A stretch of 64,000 nucleotides of DNA from Deinococcus sp. LM3 (lineage in GTDB: Bacteria > Deinococcota > Deinococci > Deinococcales > Deinococcaceae), in contig NZ_MUFV01000001.1 in NCBI RefSeq assembly GCF_002017875.1, positions 1,824,501-1,888,500 on the forward strand, read 5' to 3'. How positions within the stretch are numbered: position 1 is the first letter of the stretch; every line of letters starts with the position of its first letter. This document shows, piece after piece, positions 8,198 to 16,691 of this stretch. The notes under the pieces were generated by a model that saw nothing but the letters and a program-made list of their open reading frames with translations, ran no database searches and had not been told where the DNA came from. The position numbers and the translations under genes were made by a program.

Positions 8198-10659
8198 CAG
8201 TCGATGGGCAGCGCGTCGGTTGGCGCCGTGTCGTCGTCGTCCTCGTCCAGGTTCAGCGTCACGGTCTGCCAGCGGGCCGGGAGGGTCAGGCGCAGCACGC
8301 CGTCCTCGTAGGCGAAACTGGCCGCGCCCTGCACCTCACGCACGTGCGACAGACCCAGGATGTGCAGGGCCTCGCGCTGCTCGAAGGGGGGCGCGTCACC
8401 CTCGGCCTCGCGGCGGATGACGAGGCGCGTGCCCTGCCGCTCGCCGACCAGTCGGGTCAGGCGCCCCCCGGCCGGGCCGTCCCCGGCGTCCTCGAACAGC
8501 TGCCCGATGAAGCCCGCCGGGCCCGCGTGCACCAGCCACGACAGCCGTTCCCAGCGCGCCGAGGTGGTGTGCAGCGCGGGTTCCGTGACCGGGATGGCCT
8601 CGCCGGCCCGCAGGTACATGGGCAGCGTGTGCAGCGGCGCGTTCGCCACGACGTGCTGCGCGCCCGCATGGACGGCCCCGAACTCCGAGAGGTTGAACAC
8701 TTCCGCCCAGCGGCCCGCCGGGAGGTACACCAGTCGGCGGCGGTGCCCGGCCCGCAGGACCGGCGCGACCATCAGGCCCTCGCCCAGCAGGTACTGCGTG
8801 TCCTCGCGCACGGCGTCCTCGTCGGCCGGCCAGTGCAGCGCCAGCGGGCGCATGACCGGCAGGGCCGTGCGGGTCGCCGCCTGCGCCAGGGTATACAGGT
8901 GTGGCAGCAGCCGGTAGCGCAGTTCCAGCGCCGCGCGGATCACGTCCGTGAAGGTGTCCCCGAACCGCCAGGGTTCCTGATCGGCCGTGCCCAGCGCCGA
9001 GTGGTTGCGCAGGAACGCGTACCCGACCGCCGCCTGGTACCAGCGGGCCAGTAGCTCCCCGGTCGTGTCCCCGCCGAAGCCGCCCACGTCGGCCCCCGCG
9101 AACGGAATGCCGCTCAGGCCCAGGCCCTGGATCATGGGGAGGCTCAGGGACAGGTGCGACCACGTGGCTGTGTTGTCCCCGGTCCAGACGGTCGCGTGCC
9201 GCTGAATGCCCGCGTACCCGGCCCGCGTGAGAATCCACGGGCGCACCTGCGGACTGAACTTCGCGTACCCGGCGCGGCTCGCCTCGCTCATGCCGTTCGC
9301 ATACGCGTTGTGCACCTCCAGGTGCGGGCGGTTCCCGTGCCGCGCGTCGTACGGCAGGGTCTTGCCCTCGGTTTCACGCGGCTCGCGCAGGCTGAAGCAC
9401 GCGGGCTCGTTCATGTCGTTCCACTGGCCCTGAATCCCGGCGTCCGCGAAGAACTTGTGCCGCCCTGCCCACCAGTTCACCACCTCGGGCCGCGTGAAAT
9501 CCGGGAACACCGCCGGGTCCGGCCAGACCTCGCCGACCAGCACGTCCCCGCGCGCCGTGCGGACCAGATGATCCCCACGCACGGCCTCCTCGTACACGTC
9601 GTACCCGGCCTCCACCTTCACGCCCGGATCGATGATCGGCACGAGTTTCACGCCCTGCGCCCCCGCCTCCCGCACGAACGCCCGCAGGTCCGGGAAGTTC
9701 GCGCGCTGCACCGTCCACACCTTGTACGCATCCATGTAATCGATGTCCACGTACACGCTGTCCAGCGGCAGCCCCCGGTCCCGGTACCCCTGAATCACGT
9801 CCCGCAGGTCCTGCGCCGTGCGGTACCCCCAGCGGCTCTGACCGGCCCCCAGCGCCCACAGCGGCGGCATCGGCGCGTACCCCGTCAGGTCCGCGTACCG
9901 CCGCAGCACATCCGCCGGACGCGGCCCGGACAGCACGTACACGTCCAGCTCCGGCCCCGCCGACGCCCACCGCAACTCGTGCGGATGCGCGCGCGCCACG
10001 TCCGCCTCCATCCGCCACGGCTCGTCCACGAACACCCCGTGTGCCCGGCCCCCATGCAGCACCGTCGTGAACGGCACCGACACGTACAGCGGGTCCGTCT
10101 CCGTGTGGTGCGGGAAGCAGTCCGTGTTCCAGAAGGTCAGGTGCATGCCACGCTTGTCGATCGGCCCGACCCGCTCCCCGAACCCCAGGAACGCCGCGCC
10201 CTCCGGCGCGTCCAGGCTCAGGCGCGAGCGGCGCAGGTTGAAGCGCTCGGCATCCAGCGCCGGCCGCTGCGTGGGCGCCTCGCCGCCCCACACGGGGGCC
10301 GACACCAGCACCCGCGCCGACGACCCACTCCCCGTCAGCACCTGCCACGCCCCCGACACGCGGTTCAGCCGGAACGACAACCCGCCCCCGATCACCAGCA
10401 GCTCGTCCTCCAGGTCCGCCGCATTCAGGCTCAGGCCCCCCGGCAGGTCCGGCCGCACCGCGAAACTCTGCTTGACCGGCACGCGCGGAAACCCCAGCGA
10501 GTTCGCCCGCGCCTCCGGCAGCAACCGCACCCGCAGCACCCCCGGCAACGGCGCCGACACCACCAGCACGTCCGACTCGCCCCACACGCGCACCTCGGAC
10601 CCCTGCCCGCCAGCCGCCGCCACCCCACCACTTTCCACCGCGAACGAAGAGAATCTCAT
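8197..10659 (-). CDS. GH31 family alpha-glucosidase
   Basis: 820 aa cytoplasmic enzyme hydrolysing terminal alpha-glucosidic bonds. The GH31 nucleophile motif GQWNDMNEP is near residue 410 and the acid/base region FAGADVGGFGGD near residue 525. SVYVDIDYMD upstream also matches the family. Length is normal. Substrate (maltose, isomaltose or xyloside) cannot be told. ATG is the complement of 10657-10659, with a TACGCT box 9 nt upstream, so probably leaderless. The stop codon TCA overlaps the end of dispersed element b. Confidence 0.94.
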   Translation of the reverse strand: MRFSSFAVESGGVAAAGGQGSEVRVWGESDVLVVSAPLPGVLRVRLLPEARANSLGFPRVPVKQSFAVRPDLPGGLSLNAADLEDELLVIGGGLSFRLNRVSGAWQVLTGSGSSARVLVSAPVWGGEAPTQRPALDAERFNLRRSRLSLDAPEGAAFLGFGERVGPIDKRGMHLTFWNTDCFPHHTETDPLYVSVPFTTVLHGGRAHGVFVDEPWRMEADVARAHPHELRWASAGPELDVYVLSGPRPADVLRRYADLTGYAPMPPLWALGAGQSRWGYRTAQDLRDVIQGYRDRGLPLDSVYVDIDYMDAYKVWTVQRANFPDLRAFVREAGAQGVKLVPIIDPGVKVEAGYDVYEEAVRGDHLVRTARGDVLVGEVWPDPAVFPDFTRPEVVNWWAGRHKFFADAGIQGQWNDMNEPACFSLREPRETEGKTLPYDARHGNRPHLEVHNAYANGMSEASRAGYAKFSPQVRPWILTRAGYAGIQRHATVWTGDNTATWSHLSLSLPMIQGLGLSGIPFAGADVGGFGGDTTGELLARWYQAAVGYAFLRNHSALGTADQEPWRFGDTFTDVIRAALELRYRLLPHLYTLAQAATRTALPVMRPLALHWPADEDAVREDTQYLLGEGLMVAPVLRAGHRRRLVYLPAGRWAEVFNLSEFGAVHAGAQHVVANAPLHTLPMYLRAGEAIPVTEPALHTTSARWERLSWLVHAGPAGFIGQLFEDAGDGPAGGRLTRLVGERQGTRLVIRREAEGDAPPFEQREALHILGLSHVREVQGAASFAYEDGVLRLTLPARWQTVTLNLDEDDDDTAPTDALPID

Positions 10660-10668
10660 GATGGACCC

Positions 10669-10674
10669 AGCGTA
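10669..10674 (-). promoter_or_regulatory. -10 box of the GH31 gene
   Basis: The minus strand reads TACGCT, 9 nt before the ATG. Confidence 0.5.
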
Positions 10675-10688
10675 GCGCGACAGGAGTC

Positions 10689-10767
10689 AATGGTTGAAAG
10701 TTGATGGTTGACAGTCAGAAGAAGCGCGGCTCCATCGACTATCAACCTTCAACCATCAACTTTCACC
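10689..10767. repeat. Period-7 inverted repeat R1
   Basis: The left arm (10695-10711) and right arm (10749-10765) are a perfect 17-bp inverted repeat. Both arms have 7-bp periodicity (TGGTTGA/AAGTTGA; ACYWTCA). It lies between the GH31 start and the RNase H-like stop. Related copies occur at 38543-38596 and 63722-63806. Confidence 0.85.
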
Positions 10768-10774
10768 GGTCCCC

Positions 10775-11527
10775 TCAGCCTACGCCCAGGAATTCGACCT
10801 GCACGCCGTTCTCGTCGGCGGCGCGGCGCGCGAGTTGCAGCGTCGCCTGCGCGCCCGCCCGTAGCGCCCGCTCGGGCCGGTGCCACAGGGCCTGCGCGAC
10901 CCGGCTGGCGCGCCGCACCACCAGCACCTCGCCCGGCAGGGCCAGCCCCACCGCGGCCAGCAGCGCCTGCGCGCTCGGCGGGACCTCGGACATCACGTCC
11001 AGCGACACGTGCGCCGTCACGCGCTCCCCGGCGCGGCGCAGGCTCACGCGGGCCTCGTCGCCGGCGGCGCGTTGCTCGATCAGCACGTCCGACCGGGTGG
11101 CCGTCAGGCCCGGCGTGCCCAGGCCCCGCCGCGCGTCGTTCGCCAGCTCGTGCGCCGTGAGCATGTGCCGCCGCGTGCGCGGCGCGTACCGCACGCGCAG
11201 CCCCACGCGCCGCGCCGCGACCTCCTCCAGTACCTCGCGGGCCGCGTCCGTCAGCACCTCCGGCCCCCGCCCGCGCCCGACCGACGCGATCACCGCCTCG
11301 TTATCCGTATGCACCGTCAGCGCCTCGCCGGGCGGCGCGGCCCGCACGGCCTCCAGCACCGCGCGCACCTCGGCCGCGTTGTTGTCCGGGGCGCGCAGCT
11401 GCCCCTGAAACCGCGCCGGCAGTTGCCCCGGCACGATCAGCACCAGCCCCCAGCCGCCCACGCCCACCAGCCGCCCCTCGGCGTCCGGTCCCTCGTTCCA
11501 GCTGGCATCCACGAACGCCTGATTCAC
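10775..11527 (-). CDS. RNase H-like domain protein with C-terminal extension
   Basis: 250 aa, GTG start. Residues 1-135 match the RNase HI fold: FVDASW (first acidic residue), NNAAEVRAVLEAV (catalytic Glu) and VHTDNEAV (Asp); HELAND late in the domain suits the last acidic position. The remaining ~115 residues are an uncharacterised extension (RSDVLIEQRAAGDEARVSL...) similar in feel to stand-alone domains in Deinococcus. The usual role is cutting RNA in RNA-DNA hybrids; whether this version is active is not proven. Divergent from nothing close; about 150 bp separate it from the XRE gene. Confidence 0.75.
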   Translation of the reverse strand: MNQAFVDASWNEGPDAEGRLVGVGGWGLVLIVPGQLPARFQGQLRAPDNNAAEVRAVLEAVRAAPPGEALTVHTDNEAVIASVGRGRGPEVLTDAAREVLEEVAARRVGLRVRYAPRTRRHMLTAHELANDARRGLGTPGLTATRSDVLIEQRAAGDEARVSLRRAGERVTAHVSLDVMSEVPPSAQALLAAVGLALPGEVLVVRRASRVAQALWHRPERALRAGAQATLQLARRAADENGVQVEFLGVG

Positions 11528-11678
11528 GCCGCACCACCCCCCACACGCACCGCGCGCTGACCGTCATTCTTCACGGCGAATGCCCCGCCTGCGCCCCACG
11601 TTTCCTTCACACGCCATTCAACCGCGCCGCGCAGGTGCGGCGCATCGGCCAGCACGCCTACGCACCCCACCCCGCCAG

Positions 11679-11882
11679 TCACTCCAGCGTGATGTCCAGC
11701 CGCCGCGCCAGCACCCGCCGCGCCGCCACATGCAGACTGCGCGGATCGTACTCACCGGCCTCCAGCAACCGCAGCACCTCCGGCGACACGCCCACCTCCC
11801 GCGCCAACGCCACCAGCGAGATTCCCAGCAGACGCCGCCGCGCCCCCACCGCTACCGCCCCCGGAAAAGTCACCGAATCCAT
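11679..11882 (-). CDS. Small XRE-type helix-turn-helix protein
   Basis: 67 aa. GARRRLLGISLVALAREVGV...LRLLEAGEY fits a Cro/CI-type helix-turn-helix covering nearly the whole protein. No sensor or oligomerisation domain is present. It is divergent from pyrE with 97 bp between the starts, so it could act on that intergenic region; this is inference. Confidence 0.75.
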   Translation of the reverse strand: MDSVTFPGAVAVGARRRLLGISLVALAREVGVSPEVLRLLEAGEYDPRSLHVAARRVLARRLDITLE

Positions 11883-11979
11883 GCACCATCATGCCCCCAC
11901 CCCACCCCCACGCAATGGAACCCAGCCCCCCAACCGGCCCCCAACCGCCCCGGCCGCCCAGGATGAAATACTGACCCCC

Positions 11980-12540
11980 ATGAACGTCCTGGATCTCTAC
12001 CAGCAGGCCGGCGCGTACCACGAAGGCCACTTCCTCCTTGCCTCCGGCCGCCACAGCCCCAAATTCCTCCAGAGCACCACCCTCCTCCAGCACCCCCACC
12101 TCACCGAACAGATCGGACAGGCCCTCGCCCAGCGCCTCAAAGAAACAGGCGTCCACGCCGACCTGCTCATCGGCCCCGCCATGGGCGGCGTCGTCCTCGC
12201 CTACGAAACCGCCCGCCACTACGGCACCCGCGCCATCTTCGCCGAGAAAGACGGCCACGGCGGCATGAAAATCCGCGAAGCCTTCACCATCAAGCCCGGC
12301 GAAACCTTCATCGCCGTCGAAGACGTCCTCACCACCGGCGGCAGCGTCCTCAAAGCCGTCCGCGCCGCCGAAGCCGCCGGAGGCCACTGCGCCGCCATCG
12401 CCTGCATCGTCGACCGCCGCCCCGTCGAGGGCGATCTGGAGGGCTACCCGCTCGTGTCCCTCACGCGGCTCGTGTTCGACACGTACGCTCCGGACGAGGT
12501 GCCCGCGTGGCTGGCGGCCATTCCCTTGCAGGAGATCTGA
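11980..12540 (+). CDS. pyrE: Orotate phosphoribosyltransferase
   Basis: 186 aa. Converts orotate and PRPP to OMP in pyrimidine synthesis. The PRPP-binding motif is VAVEDVLTTGGS-like (FIAVEDVLTTGGSVLKA, about residues 110-126). The N-terminal FLLASGRHSPKFLQ and GPAMGGVVLAYETAR also match. The start ATG has no Shine-Dalgarno sequence upstream; an in-frame start further upstream would run into low-complexity Pro/Thr sequence and is rejected. Stand-alone gene. Confidence 0.96.
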   Translation: MNVLDLYQQAGAYHEGHFLLASGRHSPKFLQSTTLLQHPHLTEQIGQALAQRLKETGVHADLLIGPAMGGVVLAYETARHYGTRAIFAEKDGHGGMKIREAFTIKPGETFIAVEDVLTTGGSVLKAVRAAEAAGGHCAAIACIVDRRPVEGDLEGYPLVSLTRLVFDTYAPDEVPAWLAAIPLQEI

Positions 12541-12877
12541 AGTTTCCTGGGGGCCTTGTTGCGGGGCTGCCTGCGGCGGGCTGCCCCACCCCCCAGCCCC
12601 CTCCGCAAGCGGCTCATACGAGTACCCCAGGGGGGCAGGGGGGGCTTTCGTTGGCACTGGGCAGGTATTTCTCGGGGGTTCGTGGTGGGGATTGGGCGGG
12701 GACGGCCACGCCTCACACGCCATCCTCTGCTGCGCAGCTCTGCGAGTCCGCCCCCGCCGCGTGCGCCCCGCGCGCTGCGCGCACGACGGGCTCGGTGGCT
12801 ACGAAGATTACGTCAGTCAGTCCCCAGGCTCCCCTTGAGGGGAGCTGTCAGCGAAGCTGACTGAGGGGTCGCCCTTC
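12541..12877. other. Intergenic region, 337 bp, no gene seen
   Basis: It lies between pyrE and the convergent ABC transporter gene. It contains G/C homopolymer-rich stretches (positions ~12585-12650) and, at its right end, a paired-hairpin repeat. I see no convincing ORF. Confidence 0.6.
12815..12870. repeat. Paired-hairpin intergenic repeat
   Basis: Two adjacent perfect stems: GCTCCCC-TTGA-GGGGAGC (12828-12845) and GTCAGC-GAA-GCTGAC (12847-12861), flanked by TCAGTCAGTCCCC and CTGAGGGG that can pair outside. It could serve as a bidirectional terminator for pyrE and the ABC operon. A similar stem is at 20408-20428. Confidence 0.6.
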
Positions 12878-14695
12878 CTACTCTCCCTCTACCGCGTCGT
12901 CGTGCCAGAGGGCGCGCATTTCTTCGTTGCGCTCGAGGAGTTCGGGGAGGGTGCCGTGGTCGGTGAGGGTGCCGTTCTGGAGGATGAGGATGCGGTCGGC
13001 GCGCAGGAGGGCGGCGCGGCGGTGGCTGACGACGAGGCAGGTGGCGTCGGTGTTGGCGAGGCCCTGCCAGAGTTGCGCTTCGGTGCGGGCGTCCAGGGCG
13101 CTGCTGACGTCGTCGAAGACGAGGAGGTCGGCGTCGCGGGCGAGCATGCGGGCGACGGCGGCGCGCTGGATCTGTCCGCCGCTGAGTTTCACGCCGCGCG
13201 CGCCGACGGGGGTGGTGAGGCCGCTGCCGAGGCTGTCGAGGTCGGGTTCGAGGACGGCGAGTTTCACGGCGCGGCTGAGGTTGGTGTCGGGGCTGCCGCT
13301 GGTGATGTTTTCCTGGAGGGTGTCGCTGAACAGGTTGGGAATCTGGGCGGTGTAGGCACTGCGGGGCGGCACGAGGAAGGTGGCGGGGTCGTCGATGGGC
13401 TGGCCGTTCCAGTAGGTGTGGCCGCTCTGGGTGGGGATCAGGCCGAGCAGGGCGCGTAGCAGGGTACTTTTGCCGCTGCCGATGCGGCCGGTGATGACAA
13501 TGAACTCGCCGCGCGCCACGCTGAAGCTGATGTCGTGCACGCCGAGGCCGCTGGCGTGCGTGGCGCTCAGGCCTTCCACGCGCAGTTCCTGCAGGGGGAT
13601 CGGGGTGGGGGCGGGGTCGGGGGCGGGCGGGTCGGCGGTCAGGTGCACGTCGTGGTGGGCGACGATGGTGGTGTCGGGTGCGTCCTGCAGCAGGCGGGTC
13701 ATGCGGTCGTAGCTGACGCCGGTGCGGCGGTGGCGGGCGATGGCGTCCCCGAAGAAGCCCATGCTTCCGGTCAGGCGGGGGAGCAGGCCGATGAACAGCA
13801 CGAAGTCGGCCACGTCGAGCGCGCCGCCCCGGACCTTGTTCGCGCCGAGCAGCAGCACGAGGCCCACGGCGAGGTTGACCATGTTGGTGTTCACGCCGCG
13901 GATCAGTTCGGTCAGCAGGACATCGCGCAGGGCGGCGTGGCGGCGCGTTTCTCCCAGGGCGCGCAGGTGGCCGACCATGCGGTCTTCCTGCGCGGCGAGT
14001 TTCACGGCGCTGACCGCTCCGAACGTCTCGCCGATGAAGTCCGTGACGCGGGCGGTCGCCTCGCGCATGCGGCGGCGGTACGTGCGGATGGTGGGGGAGA
14101 GGCGCTGCACGAACGCGATCATCAGCAGCAGCGGCGCGCACACGAGCAGCGTGATCAGGGGGTCCACGCGGGCCATCAGGGTGATGGCGATCAGGGAGTA
14201 CGCGACGAAGCCCGCGCCGTCCACCCAGACTTCCGTGTACCCGGCCACGTCGTCCACGTCGTCGCGGAAGCGGCTGACGGCCTCGGCGGGCGTGTCGGGC
14301 AGGCGGCGGGAGCGGCGGGCGGTGAGCAGGTAGCCCAGCAGGTTGCGGCGCACCAGGGCGTCCAGCGTGTACCACAGCTCGATCCACGCGCGGAACGCGC
14401 CGTAGAAGATCCCGAAGCGGCTGAGGCGCACGAACGCGAACCACCCGAGCGCCACCCACGCGGCGGCGATGGCGGGATTCAGGGGTTGCCCGCCGGTCTT
14501 CAGGGCGTCCGCCTCCTCCAGGTGGCGGAACACGCCGCTGACGGCCAGGGTCAGCAGGGCGGGGCTGGCGTGCACCATGCCCCACATCAGCAGGTTGAAC
14601 GCGAACAGGCCGGGTTTGTAGCGGAACAGTTCCCGTGACAGCGCGAACGTGCGTTCCTTCGCGGGCGCGGCGGGCGGCAGGGGAGAGGTGGTCAT
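12878..14695 (-). CDS. ABC exporter half-transporter, degenerate-site subunit
   Basis: 605 aa: six-helix membrane domain (to about residue 340), then ATPase domain. Walker A is GRIGSGKST, signature LSGGQ. Walker B reads LLVFDD: Asp529 replaces the catalytic Glu. With the neighbouring gene (signature LSAGE, intact Glu), this predicts a heterodimer with one working and one degenerate ATP site, as in TM287/288-type exporters. The H-loop SHRR is kept. The gene follows its partner by 61 bp on the same strand. Cargo unknown. Confidence 0.93.
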   Translation of the reverse strand: MTTSPLPPAAPAKERTFALSRELFRYKPGLFAFNLLMWGMVHASPALLTLAVSGVFRHLEEADALKTGGQPLNPAIAAAWVALGWFAFVRLSRFGIFYGAFRAWIELWYTLDALVRRNLLGYLLTARRSRRLPDTPAEAVSRFRDDVDDVAGYTEVWVDGAGFVAYSLIAITLMARVDPLITLLVCAPLLLMIAFVQRLSPTIRTYRRRMREATARVTDFIGETFGAVSAVKLAAQEDRMVGHLRALGETRRHAALRDVLLTELIRGVNTNMVNLAVGLVLLLGANKVRGGALDVADFVLFIGLLPRLTGSMGFFGDAIARHRRTGVSYDRMTRLLQDAPDTTIVAHHDVHLTADPPAPDPAPTPIPLQELRVEGLSATHASGLGVHDISFSVARGEFIVITGRIGSGKSTLLRALLGLIPTQSGHTYWNGQPIDDPATFLVPPRSAYTAQIPNLFSDTLQENITSGSPDTNLSRAVKLAVLEPDLDSLGSGLTTPVGARGVKLSGGQIQRAAVARMLARDADLLVFDDVSSALDARTEAQLWQGLANTDATCLVVSHRRAALLRADRILILQNGTLTDHGTLPELLERNEEMRALWHDDAVEGE

Positions 14696-14756
14696 GCGGG
14701 ACTCCAGGGGGTGCGCGGCGCGCGGGGGGCGGGCAGTGGGCAGGCCGTGCGGCCCG

Positions 14757-16577
14757 TCATGCCAGCACTCCTTCCGGCGCGTTCTCGTCCAGCGTTCCGG
14801 CGCGCAGCAGGGCGGCGTAGTGGCTGTGCGGGTCGCGGGCCAGGTCGGCGCGGGGGCCGTCTTCCAGCACCTCGCCGCCGCCGAGGACCAGGATGCGGTC
14901 GGCGCGGGCGACGGTGTCCAGGCGGTGCGCGATGATGATGGCGGTGCGGCCGCTCAGCAGGCGGGTCATGGCGGCGGTCAGCAGGGCCTCGGTGGCGGGG
15001 TCGAGGCGGCTGCTGGGTTCGTCGAGGATGATGACGCTCGGGTCGCGCAGCATGACGCGCGCGAACGCCAGCAGTTGCGCCTCGCCGGCCGAGAGGCTGC
15101 CGGTGGGCAGCGGGGTGCGCACGCCCTGTTCCAGCCGCGAGAGCCACAGGCCCAGGCCGACCTCGTGCAGGGCCGCCTCGACCTGCGCGTCCGTGACGGT
15201 CGGGTCGAAGAAACTCAGGTTGTCGCGCACGCTCGCCTGGAACAGCTGCACGTCCTGCGTGACGACGGCCACGCGGCGGCGCAGGTCCTTCAGGGGCGTG
15301 TGGGTGATGTTCACGCCGCCCAGCGTGATCTCTCCGGCCGTGGCGTCGTACAGGCGCGAGATCAGGCGGGTCAGGGTGGTCTTGCCGCTGCCGGTGCGGC
15401 CCAGCAGGCCCACGGTCTGCCCGGCGGGCAGGTGGAAGGTCACGCCGCTCAGCACGCCGCGCGCCTCGGGGTCCTCGGGCGCGTACGTGAACGACACGTC
15501 CCGGAAGTCCAGGGCCAGTGGCCCGGCGGGCAGCGGCGTGTCGCCGCCCGTGACGGCGGTGCGCAGCGCGAGCAGTTCCGACACGCGCCCGATGCTCGCC
15601 CCGGCCTTCTGGAGGTCCTGAAGCTGCTGCGTGAGCTGATCGATGGGTTCCTCGACCAGGGTCATGTACTGGTACAGCAGGAACGCCGTGCCGAGCGTGA
15701 TGCTCCCGGCGGCGTACAGGCCGATGGCGGTACTCAGCACCCCCACGTACCCGATGGCGAACAGCAGCATGCTCAGCTGCCACACCACGCTGCGCCGCCG
15801 CCAGGAATTGATGGAGCGCGTGAAGAACTCGCGCTGCACCCGCAGGAAGCGGTTCAGGTGGTGGCCGCCGGCGCCCAGGCTGCGGATGTCCTCCAGGCCG
15901 GTCAGGCGTTCCTCCACGAACCCGAACAGGCGGGCGCTGCTCTCGCGTTCCAGGCGGGTGGGTTCCACACCCAGTTTCCGCACGCGGTTCATGACGTACA
16001 GGGTGAGCAGCGTGAACGTCGTGACGCCCAGGCCCACGCGCCAGTCCTCGCGGAAGAACATGACGAGCGCGCCGGTCAGCAGCAGCGCCGCCCCGAACAC
16101 CCGCACCGCGAACTGCGAGAAGAAGTTACTGAGGGCCGTCACGTCCCCGTCGATGCGTTCGATCATCTCGCCCGGCGTGCGTTCCTTGTGTTCGCGCATG
16201 TCCAGGGACAGCAGGTGGTCCATCAGGTCGGCGCGCAGGCGGTTCGTGGCGGTCCAGCCGACCCGCGCGCCCACGTACGTCGCGCCGGCCGTCATGAACT
16301 GCACGCCGACCGCCAGCGCGATGTACACGCCGGCCAGCCGCGCCAGCAGGGCCGGGTCGGCCCCGGCGCCCAGCCGGGCGTTATCCACGAACTGCGCCAG
16401 CAGTTGCGGCAGGGTCAGGTTCAGGGCGGTGCCGGTCAGCAGCAGCGCCGCCAGCGCCATCACCTGCCATTTCAGGGGGCCCAGGTACGTGGCGAGCACA
16501 CCCAGCGCCGTCGAGGGCCTGCCCGGTAAGGGCGCGTCCGGCGGGTGGGAGGAGGGGGAGGAAGCAGGCGCCGTCAT
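14757..16577 (-). CDS. ABC exporter half-transporter, catalytic-site subunit
   Basis: 606 aa with N-terminal membrane domain and C-terminal ATPase. Walker A GRTGSGKTT, Walker B VIILDEPS (catalytic Glu present), H-loop AHRLD. The signature is LSAGE instead of LSGGQ, so its partner's Walker site is the impaired one. First gene of the two-gene operon. TAGCCT lies 6 nt before the ATG (complement of 16575-16577), suggesting a leaderless start. Cargo unknown; heterodimeric exporters usually move drugs, lipids or peptides outward. Confidence 0.93.
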   Translation of the reverse strand: MTAPASSPSSHPPDAPLPGRPSTALGVLATYLGPLKWQVMALAALLLTGTALNLTLPQLLAQFVDNARLGAGADPALLARLAGVYIALAVGVQFMTAGATYVGARVGWTATNRLRADLMDHLLSLDMREHKERTPGEMIERIDGDVTALSNFFSQFAVRVFGAALLLTGALVMFFREDWRVGLGVTTFTLLTLYVMNRVRKLGVEPTRLERESSARLFGFVEERLTGLEDIRSLGAGGHHLNRFLRVQREFFTRSINSWRRRSVVWQLSMLLFAIGYVGVLSTAIGLYAAGSITLGTAFLLYQYMTLVEEPIDQLTQQLQDLQKAGASIGRVSELLALRTAVTGGDTPLPAGPLALDFRDVSFTYAPEDPEARGVLSGVTFHLPAGQTVGLLGRTGSGKTTLTRLISRLYDATAGEITLGGVNITHTPLKDLRRRVAVVTQDVQLFQASVRDNLSFFDPTVTDAQVEAALHEVGLGLWLSRLEQGVRTPLPTGSLSAGEAQLLAFARVMLRDPSVIILDEPSSRLDPATEALLTAAMTRLLSGRTAIIIAHRLDTVARADRILVLGGGEVLEDGPRADLARDPHSHYAALLRAGTLDENAPEGVLA

Positions 16578-16583
16578 CCTGAC

Positions 16584-16589
16584 AGGCTA
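16584..16589 (-). promoter_or_regulatory. -10 box of the ABC exporter operon
   Basis: The minus strand reads TAGCCT, 6 nt before the ATG. Confidence 0.55.
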
Positions 16590-16691
16590 GGCCGGATGCC
16601 CGCGCCGGCGCATCCGCCGAGTGGCGCATGTCCGTTCTGACGGGACCCCGGGGGTGGCGGGCGGGCTCCCCCTGCCGACTCCCCCGGCCGG

